Assembly (NCBI RefSeq): GCF_001876935.1
Contig: NC_033797.1
Span: forward strand, 119,656,070-119,720,069
DNA: 64,000 bases
Source of the DNA: Asparagus officinalis
Lineage: Eukaryota; Streptophyta; Magnoliopsida; Asparagales; Asparagaceae
Direction of reading: 5' to 3'
A program made the position numbers and the translations under genes. The notes under the pieces were generated by a model, which saw nothing but the letters and a program-made list of their open reading frames with translations, had not been told where the DNA came from and made no database searches. Below are positions 37,112 to 47,492 of this stretch, piece after piece; within the stretch, counting starts at the first letter, position 1, and each line of letters begins with the position of its first letter.

Positions 37112-37420
37112 ATCCTAGACGGAAAATTCCGTCTAGGATACTCAGAATTCCGTCTAGGATGCGTATTCTAGACGGAATTCCGTCTAGAATACGCGTCTAG
37201 TTTATTTCCGTCTAGTATGTAGTATTCTAGACGGAAATTCCGTCTAGAATACATCCTAGACGGAATATTCTAGACGGAATTCAAAACCGTCTAGAATACA
37301 TCCTAGACGGATTATTCTAGACGGAAATTCCGTCTAGAATAATTTATCCTAGACGGAAAAAAATTCCGTCTAGGATGGGTATCCTAGACGAAAATTTCCG
37401 TCTAGAATAATCATCCTAGA
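37112..37420. repeat. Left subterminal palindrome array of CACTA-2
   Basis: Some twenty occurrences of TCTAGACGG or CCTAGACGG and their complements are arranged as back-to-back palindromes, ending in about one every 15-20 bases. The matching right array is at 39605-39860. Confidence 0.85.
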
Positions 37421-37430
37421 CGGAAATTTC

Positions 37431-37634
37431 CCCGCAAAATGTTTTTTAATTTTTTAAAAAGAAAACAAAGTATCCTAGACGGATTTTGAGCATCCTAGAC
37501 GGAATTTCCGTCTAGGATGCTATGCTACAGTCCCCGCAAAATGTTTTTTAATTTTTTAAAAAGAAAACAAAGTATCCTAGACGGATTTTGAGCATCCTAG
37601 ACGGAATTTCCGTCTAGGATGCTATGCTATTGTT
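37431..37634. repeat. 102-bp tandem duplication in CACTA-2
   Basis: CCCGCAAAATGTTTTTTAAT starts at 37431 and again at 37533, and the copies run on nearly identically through TCCGTCTAGGATGCTATGCTA. A related sequence occurs in CACTA-3 near 57663-57733. Confidence 0.85.
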
Positions 37635-37721
37635 TACAAACTTTTACAGATACATAAATTATCAGCCAAAGCTCGGTATTGAATGGATGCGATACATAAA
37701 TTGTTGACATATTTATTTACA

Positions 37722-37823
37722 ATTGAAACGAAAGGATATATATTTACAATCTTTTTACATTGTTCTATCCTCTCATCCCCTGCTTGTGATATCCGATGAT
37801 AATCTGGCTTATTTCTAAGAACC
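37722..37823 (-). pseudogene. Exon-like fragment of an unidentified captured gene
   Basis: On the minus strand, after an acceptor-like CCTGCAAG, the frame VLRNKPDYHRISQAGDERIE is open for about 34 codons. I do not recognise the protein. It lies in the cargo region of CACTA-2. Confidence 0.3.
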
Positions 37824-38225
37824 TGCAAGTTCACGCAACATAAGTATCACAGTTCTACACAATAGACATAAGTACATAATGAATTAGTTAGACAGAATGA
37901 ATACAAAATTATCCAACTTGTTCCTCATTGAAAAGCATATACTAAGATAGTAAGCATGCCTCATAACAATGCCATTGCTTGTAGCCTTGTAGGTACCTTA
38001 ACTAGGAAATTATTTCGGTTAATTCTTATGCAAACCCTTTTCAACATAAAAAATCCCAATCTGAATCAATAACAGGAAAACATAGATACTAATGATGATT
38101 TCTCTTTTTTCTATTGTCAAACAATCAAGTCCTTTGAGTAATTAATATTAGACCTAAAGCTAAAAAAAACTAAACAATACAATTGACACACCTTGAGGAG
38201 TTAGGTCTGAATCAATAGTGAGAAC

Positions 38226-38457
38226 GAACCCGCGAGCTTCGGATCAATGACGAGGCATTTCTTTTCACGAACCTAAACATTATAACAAAATAATCTAAGT
38301 AAAAATTTAAAAAATACAGAGAATTCAAGAGAGAGAGAGAGAGAGGGAGAGAGAGAGGATTAAAAAAACAGAGAATTCAATTATTATTTAGAAGTTAAAG
38401 TATCACCATGCCCGCCTTCAGTTCACGCTTAAGTTCACCAAGCTCCTTGAACTTTGC
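38226..38457 (-). pseudogene. Exon-like fragments resembling VPS33
   Basis: Two minus-strand pieces, FKELGELKRELKAGM (about 38408-38457) and, after TTTAG, VREKKCLVIDPKLAGSFSLL (about 38226-38272), are separated by a GA-rich stretch. KKCLVIDPKL resembles the N-terminal part of the plant vacuolar sorting protein VPS33. The match is short, so the assignment is tentative. Confidence 0.35.
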
Positions 38458-38998
38458 ACAATAATTTGCCAAGAACAAACTCCAAGTCTATTATTGATTT
38501 ACTGATTTAAACTTGAACCGCCTTTAGTTTTGCAAAATTAAAAGACTGATTATTTCGTCCTCCTCATTGAAAGACACCAACATATGCACACATATATATA
38601 GAGAAAGGACAATAAATAAACCAAATATATAAAAATAGAACCAACATATGCACACATATTTCTAATTGACCCCCTAGCTACATTATGCACATATTTGCCC
38701 CTAAAATTATAATAACACAAAACTTACAATTCTACAAAAGAAGACAATGTCATACACTTAAATTGACGAGAATCATGTCACTAACCAAGCCACAGGCACA
38801 AATCCAAGCCCCTGATTCGAAAATTCACATGAGCTTCTTCACAAAATCAAAAAATAGTTTCCCATATAAAATTTCATAATAATAATAACAATCCTTTAAA
38901 AATACGTCCAAAGCTTTAATTTAAGTACCCGACTCGAGCCTGAGCTACTAGACTTCCTAACCCTCGCAATGGAAAGAACCACAGCAACCACAAAATGA

Positions 38999-39520
38999 TT
39001 AATCACCCCCAAAATCCGACTTCACAATCCCAATCACCTCGTTCCCCAGCGACAAATCCTGCTTCACCGCGAAGTTCACATGCATCAGCACCGTCCCCTC
39101 CACCTCCCTCACAATCCTCCCCTGCCCCTTCAACCCCTCGAAAACCCTAAAATCCCCTTCACAATCTCCCTCCTGCTCACCCTCTTCGACGCCAAAACCA
39201 GCAACTGGTACACCAACGCCGGCAAATCCTGGATCTCAACCTTTCCCATCCCATCAAACACTTCGTCAACCAATTCCAAAACCCTAGCGCTGGGAACCCC
39301 ATGGAAGTCCTTAATCAACGGCACGATCTTCAAAAGGATCGCCCTCGACCAGTCGATCGATCGAATCTCATCGATTACGAGATCGGCCGTGCTTTGGTTT
39401 ACAGGGTGGGGGAGGAGGTCGAGGGATTTGGCGTCGGGATCTGAGAGGATCGAGTCGAGCACCGGAGGGAGGTCAGATTTGGGGAGGGATTTGAGGTGGG
39501 GTGAGAATAGGAGGCGGATT
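38999..39520 (-). pseudogene. FANCI: Captured FANCI-like (Fanconi anemia group I) fragment
   Basis: FANCI works with FANCD2 in repair of DNA crosslinks. The minus strand reads LLFSPHLKSLPKSDLPPVL, DSILSDPDAKSLDLLPHPVN, ADLVIDEIRSIDW, then VEIQDLPALVYQLLVLASK, and, after a one-base frame change near 39145, FEGLKGQGRIVREVEGTVLM, HVNFAVKQDLSLGNEVIG. The QDLPALVYQLLVLASK block followed by GTVLMHVNFAVKQD fits the plant FANCI N-terminal region. The frameshift and the isolated context make it a pseudogene. It lies inside CACTA-2. Confidence 0.7.
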
Positions 39521-41073
39521 TTGGGATAAAATTTTCCATTTTGGGGGGGAAGGGGGAGGGCGGTTAATTTTTTTGACGGGTTAAATTTTTTTAAATGGGC
39601 GGTTATTCTAGACGGAAATTTCCGTCTAGGATGAGTAATCCTAGACGGAAATTTCCGTCTAGGATGAGTATCCTAGACGGAAATTTCCGTCTAGAATACC
39701 TGGTTATTTTTAAAAAAATAAAAAATAAAAAAACCGTCTAGGATACTATTCTAGACGGAAATTTCCGTCTAGAATGCTTTATTCTAGACGGAAAATTTCC
39801 GTCTAGTTTAATACATTCTAGACGGAAAAAATTCCGTCTAGAATATTCCGTCCAGAATACGTGATTTTCTACTAGTGATATAAACATATAGAGAGGAATA
39901 GAAACCTGCAGTGATGCCCTGACAAAGGGCCCTCTTCCAGCTCCAACAACCATCAACACCTTTCTTGCAAAAGGGAAGGAAACTTGTCAACTGCTAGGAA
40001 TACATAGGAAGCTAGGAATTGTAAATGTTACAGTCGACTGTAACTAATACAGATAAACAGTATGAATAAGAATGTATACGGTAATATTGCCATTAAACAC
40101 TTGATCCCTGTCTTACCGTCCTCGATGTTGAAGCTTCTTCATCTGGAACCCTATCAAGCAAAGCTTTACTAACTGCCCGCTGATACTGCACAAGTAAATC
40201 ATGGGACATAACTATTGATTGCAAGCTAATACTGACTGCAAGTAAACTATAATATAAGAAAATAATGATTTAAAACATAAAATTAATATTTAACAGCAGG
40301 ACTGAGATATGAATTTTCCATGATGTCTAACATATGCCTAAATCCTAAGAATAAGCAACATACTGTATGCTATAAATTGAATATAAGCACATTATCACCC
40401 AAGAAAGGTCCGTCCAGATTGCATATTGAAAATAATAAATACACTTTAGCATCAGCAGAGACCACAAAGAATTAGCAAACTTCTGTGACCGCATTGTTCC
40501 AGAAGCAGGAAAAAACTTTATATATAAGCATAACTATAAACTATATACATTTTTGGTAGCTGTTCACTCCTGTGCCAATTTTCTTCCTACTCTTTTAGGG
40601 TGAGATTCGGTGGCAGGTATCGCTAAAGTTGACCGACCATGACAGAATGCAAGCACACATCATATGTACTAAGGCTCGGGAACTTATAATAATAGCATGG
40701 AAACAAACCTGTGTATACTTCATTGTGCCTTTCTCGAATGTCTCATAAGTTTGAGCCTCCAAATTATCCATGAGAGGCTATGAAAAGAAACAATATGTAA
40801 ACAATATCATTACACTTGCAGCTATCAGTTTGAAATAGATCCTGTTGATATTGAAGACGAAAAAGGAAAACATAACAAATACATTTACCTGCAATGGGGA
40901 CTGCAGAAAATCCCTATAACCAAGCTGCAAAGAAATATGCACGATAACTCAAACCACTATGTTACACAAAAGTTACAAGAAAATTACAAGAGGCCTTGCT
41001 TTTTAATATAAAGGCATAATCATCAGAGAAAAGCAACACGCGCACGCACACAAAAGATACGATATGGCCTTAC

Positions 41074-41140
41074 CTTTCAATGTAGAGGATAAAAGGCAGC
41101 AGCGCCGGAGGAGTGGCGAGCAAAGCCAGCCGGAAAACAG
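41074..41140 (-). other. Exon-like segment between the IQM and PRMT5 parts of CACTA-1
   Basis: A GC-rich 67-base piece has a good acceptor (TTTTGCAG) and donor (GTAAGG) on the minus strand. Its reading frames do not match IQM or PRMT5 where they would join. It may be a junction piece from a third gene. Confidence 0.35.
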
Positions 41141-41582
41141 CTGCAAAAGGAGACCAAAATAACCAAACACTGAGGGCCACATTGAAAGGGCAAGCGTGCC
41201 TAGATCCAGGACTACCAAACTTTATCCTTCTATATTAGTAAATAATCAAATCCTAAGTCGAGAAAAAAGGTAAAAGCACTTACATAATCATATTAAAACA
41301 TCCCTAAAAGCACCCGCCTTGCTTAAAACAATCAAAGCATTGCTTTTTTCTGAGGACAACAGTACAACTAGTTGATCTCAGAAATAAAAAAGGGACGCAA
41401 CTTGACCACAAAGAGAAGACTTTACAGAAAAACTCACGCTGGACTCACAAATGTATGCCTTGATGTGAAAAAGGTTTAATTTGGAAAGCTCACAAGGTAC
41501 ATAGGCCAAAATATTTCACACTAATGATACAAGTATTACCATTGAATAATTTGAGCAAAAAATTAAAAAATTAGGAGATTAC

Positions 41583-42317
41583 CAGTAAAAGAATGGCTGA
41601 CCAGCATCACTTTCACACCATTTATCGTAGTACATGTGCAGATTATGCCCATAGCGATGCCTTGGATCAATCTATTAGAAACAATTTATAAAATTAGTTA
41701 AATCACCAGTTCAATATTTGAATAAAAAAAATTTAAAGACTATCACTGAAATTAAAAAAAGATAATTTTTTTTCTATTCAAAGAAACTTACAGCTTCAAT
41801 CCAGTGCTGAAACGCGATCTTCAGGGCTTTGGAATCTTTTGACAAACCCAGTCCAACCTACAACAGGCAAATAATTAATCATTTACATTTAAAATAATTA
41901 CTTGCATAAAAAAATTGAGACGAAAAATAAGAATAAAAAAGAAAAAAGAACCTTGGAAGCATTCAGACTAATACGATTCCAACTCGAAACAGCCGATTCC
42001 GGCTTCAAGAAATTGAAGAAAGAAACCGTACTTAGATTAAGCCTAGCAAAATCCAACACTTGCCACCTATTTCCATAATCAACAAAAAAGGGGGGAAATA
42101 CCCATAATTAGCCACATATTTACAAAGAAAAAAATAAAAATAAAAAAAAAATAAAAATCCGATCTTTAACTTACCAGAGCTCCTCCACGACCACAGCGGA
42201 GTCTGCCTACCTGCGCTGGGTTTGATAACTCCTGTAGACTTTCTGAACCCTATTCGCCGCCGCCACAGATTCACATCGTTTATCAACCGGAGACTCTGTA
42301 ATCTTGGACGATTCCAT
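41583..42317 (-). pseudogene. Captured 5' part of an IQM-type calmodulin-binding protein gene, 4 exons
   Basis: IQM proteins bind calmodulin through an IQ motif. Minus-strand exons 42175-42317, 41952-42066, 41792-41857 and 41583-41671 have GT-AG borders and consistent phases. They read MESSKITESPVDKRCESVAA, ANRVQKVYRSYQTQRR (IQ region), then ADSAVVVEELW/WQVLDFARLNLS and SFFNFLKPESAVSSWNRISL, then GLGLSKDSKALKIAFQHWIE, and IDPRHRYGHNLHMYYDKWCE. This is the conserved IQM order. An in-frame TAG follows QTQRR (42205-42207), where Leu would be usual, so the product would stop at 37 residues from this ATG. Exons after the QPFFYW codons are missing; the next recognised exon belongs to PRMT5. Confidence 0.8.
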
Positions 42318-43329
42318 CTCGAGATCCCTAGGAGGAGGGCGGCGATGGTTTTGGCGACGAGAGAGGGAGTGAGGGCGGCCCTGGTTTTGGCAACGAGACA
42401 AGGAGGGAGGCGGCGAGAGAGCTCGAACGAGGATGAGAGGAGGAGAGCGGCGCTGCTGGCTAGTTTTGGCGAGAGAGAATGAGGGAGGGAACGAATTGCA
42501 AAAATCTAAGGGAGAGGGATCGAAATAATTTAGGGGGAATAAAATTTAGGGCTAGCTGCGGGGGCGGGCCACTTGAGGGTTTAGTTTAGTTTGAATGCCC
42601 CTGTTTTAATTTTCAGTCTCCCGTTTAAGTTTTCAACGCGTCAGGAAAAAAAAATTGTGATCAATATAACGTTTAAAATTTTTCACAAGCTATCAAAAAA
42701 TAAGGCACATATTATCTATAGCACTTACAACATAAACGGTATCATTCAACGCTATAAAAAAACAGTTTTGTTGTAGTGCCTCTAGGGAATTGTCCTTTCT
42801 TTTGAGGTGGGTTCAATTCTAGATTCCTCATATCTTTAATTGAACCCTCGTTCTTTTCTTTCTTTATTTTTTCCTTTTCTTTTATTTTCTTGATTTTTAT
42901 TTCCTTCATTTTTTTTTTCTTTCCTTGTGATTTTATTTATTCTTTATCTATCACTCTCAATATCATTTTTTACACACAATCATTCACATTCTCTCCATCT
43001 CTCCACAGTCACATCTATCATCATTCCTAATTGTTACGCACACAACATACGAACCGATTCTAGTAATTTCCTACAAACACCTTCCTCGTGGGATCGATAA
43101 CTTTTTATACTATAACTTGATTAATTGTACACTTGCAATTTTTGATATATGTTTATGCCGCATCAACAACCAACTGATTGGCCTATGTCATTAGTAGAAG
43201 GTTTTAAAGTTTGTGGATCTAAATGTTTTTACAAGATGTAAGCATTTTTTGCAAGATATAGTCAATGAGAGTTGATCGATATGCTTTTAAATTACCATCG
43301 ATCTAACTAGCATAAAACTCAAAGAATGC

Positions 43330-44290
43330 TTGTTTTCATCTAGTGGCAGGAACTATAAAAGAAGAACCCCATACCTCAGCATAGGAGGAATATCCAAAAC
43401 TCAATCTTGCCTTGCAAACCTGAAGCAATCTTTGACGAATCGAGATAATTCAAGGGTGCCTCTTGACTCAAGCCAAACTAATGTGCCACTCTATTAGGGA
43501 GGTATTGCTCAACAATAATAAGCTTATCTCCCGATCTATAGGGATAACCACCCTTGACGAATGATCACTAAGAATTCTACAGCCATCGTATCTCGTAATA
43601 GAAATACCCCTTATGCGTCACTCTTATCAGTGAAAACATGAATGGGTCTAGCAAACATGTCATAAGGACCTGAAATAGTTGAGCTACAAAATTGCCGAGA
43701 AGCATAAGCACTCAATCTGTCGACCGGGGTTCCCCTATCTCAGTTAAAAATGGCAACTTCATTGTTATTCTCTCCGGAGTTGTCTTGCTAAAGCCTTCTG
43801 GTGTACATGGCCATCCACCCAAAAATATAGTGAAAAGGAATGATACCCTTATACTGATGCTGGTTCGGAGAGGTGGTCAATTCTTTCATAGTTCAATAAA
43901 TGTAAGCTAACACCGGAGGAGCAAGTGATGCCCTTACTCTTCTAGCCATTCGATCAGCCATCATGAGGGTTTCTGTACCCTTCCTTCATGGAAGGACAAA
44001 ATAGCAAAGCCAAAGACTTAAACAAGTCAACCACGAAGTCTTCTTCTCTGCTTACCCCATGGAAAGCAATTAGCAGTGAATAGGTGGGCCTCACAATTGC
44101 TTCAGGATTCGAGCTACCATCTCCAAAAGGATCTTTTGGATCTGCAACTTTTGTGGACCGGGACCCATAAACAAAATTTTCAACCCAGACCTCGTAACAT
44201 ACATACTTCCCTTGATTTTCCTTTAAAGGTCTGTGGTACTTACGAAACATACTTCAAAATTCGGCTGAACTATGATAAGACCTTTCTTTG
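43330..44290 (-). pseudogene. Degraded plant-mobile-domain-like gene
   Basis: The longest open part (43954-44250) starts MFRKYHRPLKENQGKYVCYE and includes VADPKDPFGDGSSNPEAIVR and FHGVSREEDFVVDLFKSLAL. Downstream in other frames come RRVRASLAPPVLAYIY, IIPFHYIFGWMAMYT and, further on, ARLSFGYSSYAEVWGSSFIV. Taken together these resemble plant mobile domain proteins, which often occur inside or beside transposons. Stops and frame changes show decay. The family call is from pattern memory and is moderate at best. Confidence 0.4.
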
Positions 44291-44390
44291 GTATACCCAA
44301 ATAAGTCTAGCTCATTGGGAACAAATTCGTCGTAAAAGTCCATATAGATCGGCAAACTGCCATGTAAAACACAATAAATTTTCGTCCATC

Positions 44391-44509
44391 TTCAAGTCGG
44401 TCGACTGATCAAAATAACCGATCAGTCGACCGGTTGGTCTTCGAGTCGACCAAATGGTCATCAGCGAGCTGAGTCCGGGCGGGTCGGCTGTGTCGTGGTG
44501 TATACTATA

Positions 44510-44543
<34 letters not shown>

Positions 44544-44756
44544 TATATATATATATTAGAGAGCAGAGAGACGAGAGAAACGGGAGCGTGGCTGGCGCAG
44601 CGTAGGAAATTTCCTACGCTGCAAGTGTATGGCACATGTGAGCCCCCTACTAGTCACATCGGTGCTGTGGTCTCACATGTCATACACTTGCAGCGCCAGG
44701 GAAATTTCCTACGCTGCCAGGCTCACCTCCCGTTTCTCATATATATATAGTATATA

Positions 44757-44834
<78 letters not shown>

Positions 44835-45568
44835 TTCCGAATTCTTTCTCTCTCTCCTATTTCATCTCTCATGTTGCAGCAACCACCCACCTGAGAACCC
44901 TAATTTCTCAACTTCGTGTTCTAGAGATTTTTTTGTGAAGCAAAAATCTAGAGGAAGGCGAGGCCTATAACTTTTGTGAAGAATGATCAAGTTTTACTCA
45001 CGTTTGAGGGATCAAAATTTCTTCTCAAGGCAAGATCATCTTCTCCAAACCCATCCCCTTTTTCTTAATTTTTGTTAGATTAAAATCTATTAAATGAGTA
45101 GAGATCACTCCTTTAAATTTGATGATTAAAAGATCTAAAAACTTCTAATTAAAAGTTAATAAAAATGAATTCTTTAATTAGGGTTAAAGATTTGAAATAA
45201 ATCTAATATTAGATATTTTTCTATAATCATTTCAGGATGGATTTACAACCATAATCATGTTTAGGATTATTAGATCCCATCAAATTCATATTTGTGGTTT
45301 TATGTATCAGAGTAAACCCTAACTACCCTAATTAAGAATTAAAACATGTGTTACTTATAAAAAATTTTAACTTTTTGTGAATTTTTGAGAAATCTGTCAA
45401 TTTCGATACATCATCGGGTCAGTCGACTGACCAGGTCAGTCGCTCGAATTGGTCGTCAGGGACTGGGATTCCTCTTTGTCGGTTGACTGATATATGTATC
45501 GGTAGACAAAATTGGTTTTCAGGAATTGGGGATTCTCTCAGGTCGGTCGATTGACATATGTATCGGTC
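44391..45568. other. LTR-like sequence with GTCGAC motifs, foldback element and AT runs
   Basis: It contains CGGTCGACTGATC motifs near 44396-44455 and again at 45418-45565, long AT microsatellites (44513-44555, 44738-44831) and a foldback element. No coding region was recognised. After removal of the solo LTR it continues at 47337-47492, which has the same motifs. Confidence 0.5.
44575..44738. mobile_element. Foldback MITE-like element (164 bp) between AT microsatellites
   Basis: The arms are long imperfect inverted repeats, starting GAGAAACGGGAG and ending CTCCCGTTTCTC, each with an inner palindrome GGAAATTTCC and an outer ACATGTGAG/CTCACATGT pair. The terminal GAGAAA resembles the element at 22336-22491. 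Confidence 0.75.
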
Positions 45569-47336
45569 TGTTAGACCCTAGAGGGGGGTGATTAGGGTCT
45601 TATGCTAATCTAATCCGATTAAATACCAATTAAAATATATTAACAAGTTATCCTAGCAAGTATGAAATACAACAATGTATATGAGCTGGGATAAGCAATA
45701 TGAACAATGAGATATATCCTATATGATAGAGATATATGCAAGGATATATAAACAACACAAGGGTAAATAATCTAAACAAGATAGTGAATGAAATAAATGA
45801 GTAATGCACAATTGGCGATATAAGATAAATGCAAAAACAAATACGCCAAAGACAAAATCAAATAAGCAATATGATCACGGAGTTCGGACCTTCCGTCCTA
45901 CGTCTCCGCTCCCCACTCCCGGGGAGAAATCCACTATCACAACCGGGTTTTCTACGCTCACCCGAATAACGTTTACAACCACACTATGTCGGTTTTCAAC
46001 GCTCACCGAACAACGTTCACTCCTCATACTCGGTTTTCTAGTTCACCGAAAACTTCACAACACACTCGGTTTTCTAGCTCACCGAAAACCTTACAATCTC
46101 ACAATGTAACAAATATAAATTTGTTCTCTACAATAGAAGAGAACTCAATTAAGCACAACTCAATGTTACAATCTCTCACAACCCTAATATACTATGTATG
46201 CAAATACAATAAGCTCAAAGTGGGTGTGTGTAACAATGTGTGAAATCAAAATCAAACTAAACTCAAATATAAAATCTAGCTTAAGAACAATGATAATCAA
46301 ACAAGTATATAAATGTAAAGCTAGAGTTTGAGTTTAGAAAACTTCTCAATTTGATAACAAGAGATGGAGGGATGATAGTTGGAAGCTCAAACTTCAATAG
46401 ATAATCTCCTCAAGCTCTTGTGGAATTTGATTCACAAAATCGAAACACTCAAATGCTTAAAAGCTTATAAACACACTTTAAACAAACTTAAACCCTTGAT
46501 TAAAACTTTCTTAAACTTGTTTTAAAACTCTCTTAGTTGGTTTGAAAAGACATCAGAGCGGTCGACCGGATCGGTCGACCGAAAACTGATACATGAAAAA
46601 CTATTTTTCTGATTTTAAAACCCTGTTTAAAAATATCAAATAAATTCCAAAAAATATAAAACTTTGGGAAATGATTGTAGACATGATAATAAACATGAAA
46701 ATATGAGATACTTGAATTTTGATGTTTTGACATAAACCAACTTTTGAAACTTTGTGAAATGTTTTTATAGACTTAGTAAAACATGTATAAACTGATATTG
46801 AAGTCTACAAACTAAGAATATAATATTTTCACAAAATTGCATATTCTATGCAATGTTTTGAAAAACACAATAGAAAATATGAAATATATAATTTCATATA
46901 TATAATCATAAAAACTCAACACATGTATGTATATATATAACTATATATATGCATAGAAACCAAAACTTATGTATATATATAACTATATATATATGTGAAG
47001 AAACCAATAAATGTGTGTGTATAATATATTAAGCTTAGAGTATCTAACACACATAATATAAAATCTAAACTAAATATACCCAAGCTAGATCTTGATCTTC
47101 ATTGAACTCAACTTGGTACACGTTGCGGATGAAGCTAAACTTGATCTTTAACTTTGAATTGTACGTTGCTTCACCCCGACATTCCGCCAACCTCCTTTAG
47201 ATATGATCGTTGAAGTTCTATTCTATCCATCCTCCAACTCGTTGTTGCCTAGAATAAATACGAAAACACAAACACTAGACAAACAACATTAGTTGTAAAT
47301 TATTTGTTAAACATCATCAAAACAAGAAGGCCAACA
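45569..47336 (-). repeat. Solo Copia LTR with TSD CGGTC (1768 bp)
   Basis: On the minus strand it begins TGTTGGCCTTCTTG and ends CCCTCTAGGGTCTAACA. CGGTC is found on both sides (45564-45568 and 47337-47341). No primer site, polypurine tract or gag is attached. It shares structure and many phrases with the Copia-3 LTRs, including the block at 45881-46100 with repeated CGGTTTTCTAGTTCACCG-type motifs. It is best explained by LTR-LTR recombination. Confidence 0.88.
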
Positions 47337-47492
47337 CGGTCGACCAATTGAGACTTGTTATTTGTTCATGCTTATGCATGTTCACGTTCGGTTGACTAAT
47401 GGGATATCAGTCGACTGATCGAGTGTCAGTCAACTGATTCCTAGGGGCAGTCGACTGCCTTAGTACTGTTGTCTTTGCGAATGATGATCTTC

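Larger units (their letters stand above)
37093..39877. mobile_element. Nested gene-capturing CACTA element with TSD ATA (CACTA-2)
   Basis: The left end is CACTGTTAAAAAATG and the right end is the complement of CACTAGTAGAAAATC. ATA flanks both sides (37090-37092 and 39878-39880). Both ends are packed with the palindromic motif TCCTAGACGGAAATTTCCGT. The right terminus is shared with the element ending at 59939. It lies in an intron of the PRMT5 segment of CACTA-1 and carries a FANCI-like fragment and other exon-like pieces on the minus strand. No transposase was seen. Confidence 0.85.
35122..40924 (-). pseudogene. PRMT5: Captured PRMT5 (type II protein arginine methyltransferase 5) segment, 11 exons
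   Basis: PRMT5 symmetrically dimethylates arginines of histones and Sm proteins. Eleven minus-strand exons are visible: 40889-40924, 40709-40777, 40117-40185, 39906-39959, 36804-36878, 36648-36740, 36458-36561, 36305-36353, 36135-36221, 35851-35956 and 35122-35209. All introns begin GT and end AG, exon phases agree, and no stop occurs in any exon. Readable motifs are LGYRDFLQ, VLMVVGAGRGP (SAM-binding motif I), VYAVEKN, SELLGSFGDNELS (the two catalytic glutamates), HKDLAHFETAYVVKL and PTTTTPNMFSW. The N-terminal TIM-barrel half and the final exons are absent. A few changes at usually fixed positions are seen (NLNA, CLDRAQ). The 3-kb fourth intron contains CACTA-2. Confidence 0.88.
34049..42778 (+). 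mobile_element. Gene-capturing CACTA DNA transposon, 8.7 kb, TSD CCT (CACTA-1)
   Basis: The ends are CACTACACCACC and the complement of CACTACAACAAA, flanked by CCT (34046-34048 and 42779-42781). The first 390 bases hold many ATAGCG/AGCGTTT-like subterminal motifs, as CACTA elements do. The paralogous LTR at 27571-29038 has the empty site, with TAGAACCCTCTAGGG uninterrupted. The interior carries exons and introns of an IQM gene (41583-42317) and PRMT5 (35122-40924) on the minus strand. No transposase coding was seen, so it needs a partner element. A second CACTA element is nested at 37093-39877. Confidence 0.9.
32973..43165 (+). repeat. 3' LTR of Athila-B, split by CACTA-1
   Basis: The two parts are 32973-34048 and 42782-43165, together 1460 bases, matching the length and sequence of Athila-A. 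It starts TGATAATCAT after the polypurine tract and ends GCCGCATCA. At 33358-33405 it has GCATCGATG palindromes like those in Athila-A. Confidence 0.85.

Noticed and set aside
37112..37420. CRISPR-like array of short repeats
   Set aside because: The repeats are irregularly spaced palindromes without unique spacers, at a CACTA end in plant DNA.
39080..39529. 149-codon plus-strand open frame
   Set aside because: It is antisense to the FANCI-like fragment, which has recognisable protein motifs on the minus strand.
41003..41218. Hydrophobic 71-codon frame taken as a membrane protein
   Set aside because: It overlaps an exon-like piece with splice borders in captured DNA; hydrophobicity alone does not support a gene.
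42222..42482. Arg-rich plus-strand frame
   Set aside because: It lies opposite the first IQM exon and its GC-rich leader.
44629..44970. 113-codon open frame with a long Ile-Tyr repeat
   Set aside because: It is translation of an AT microsatellite.
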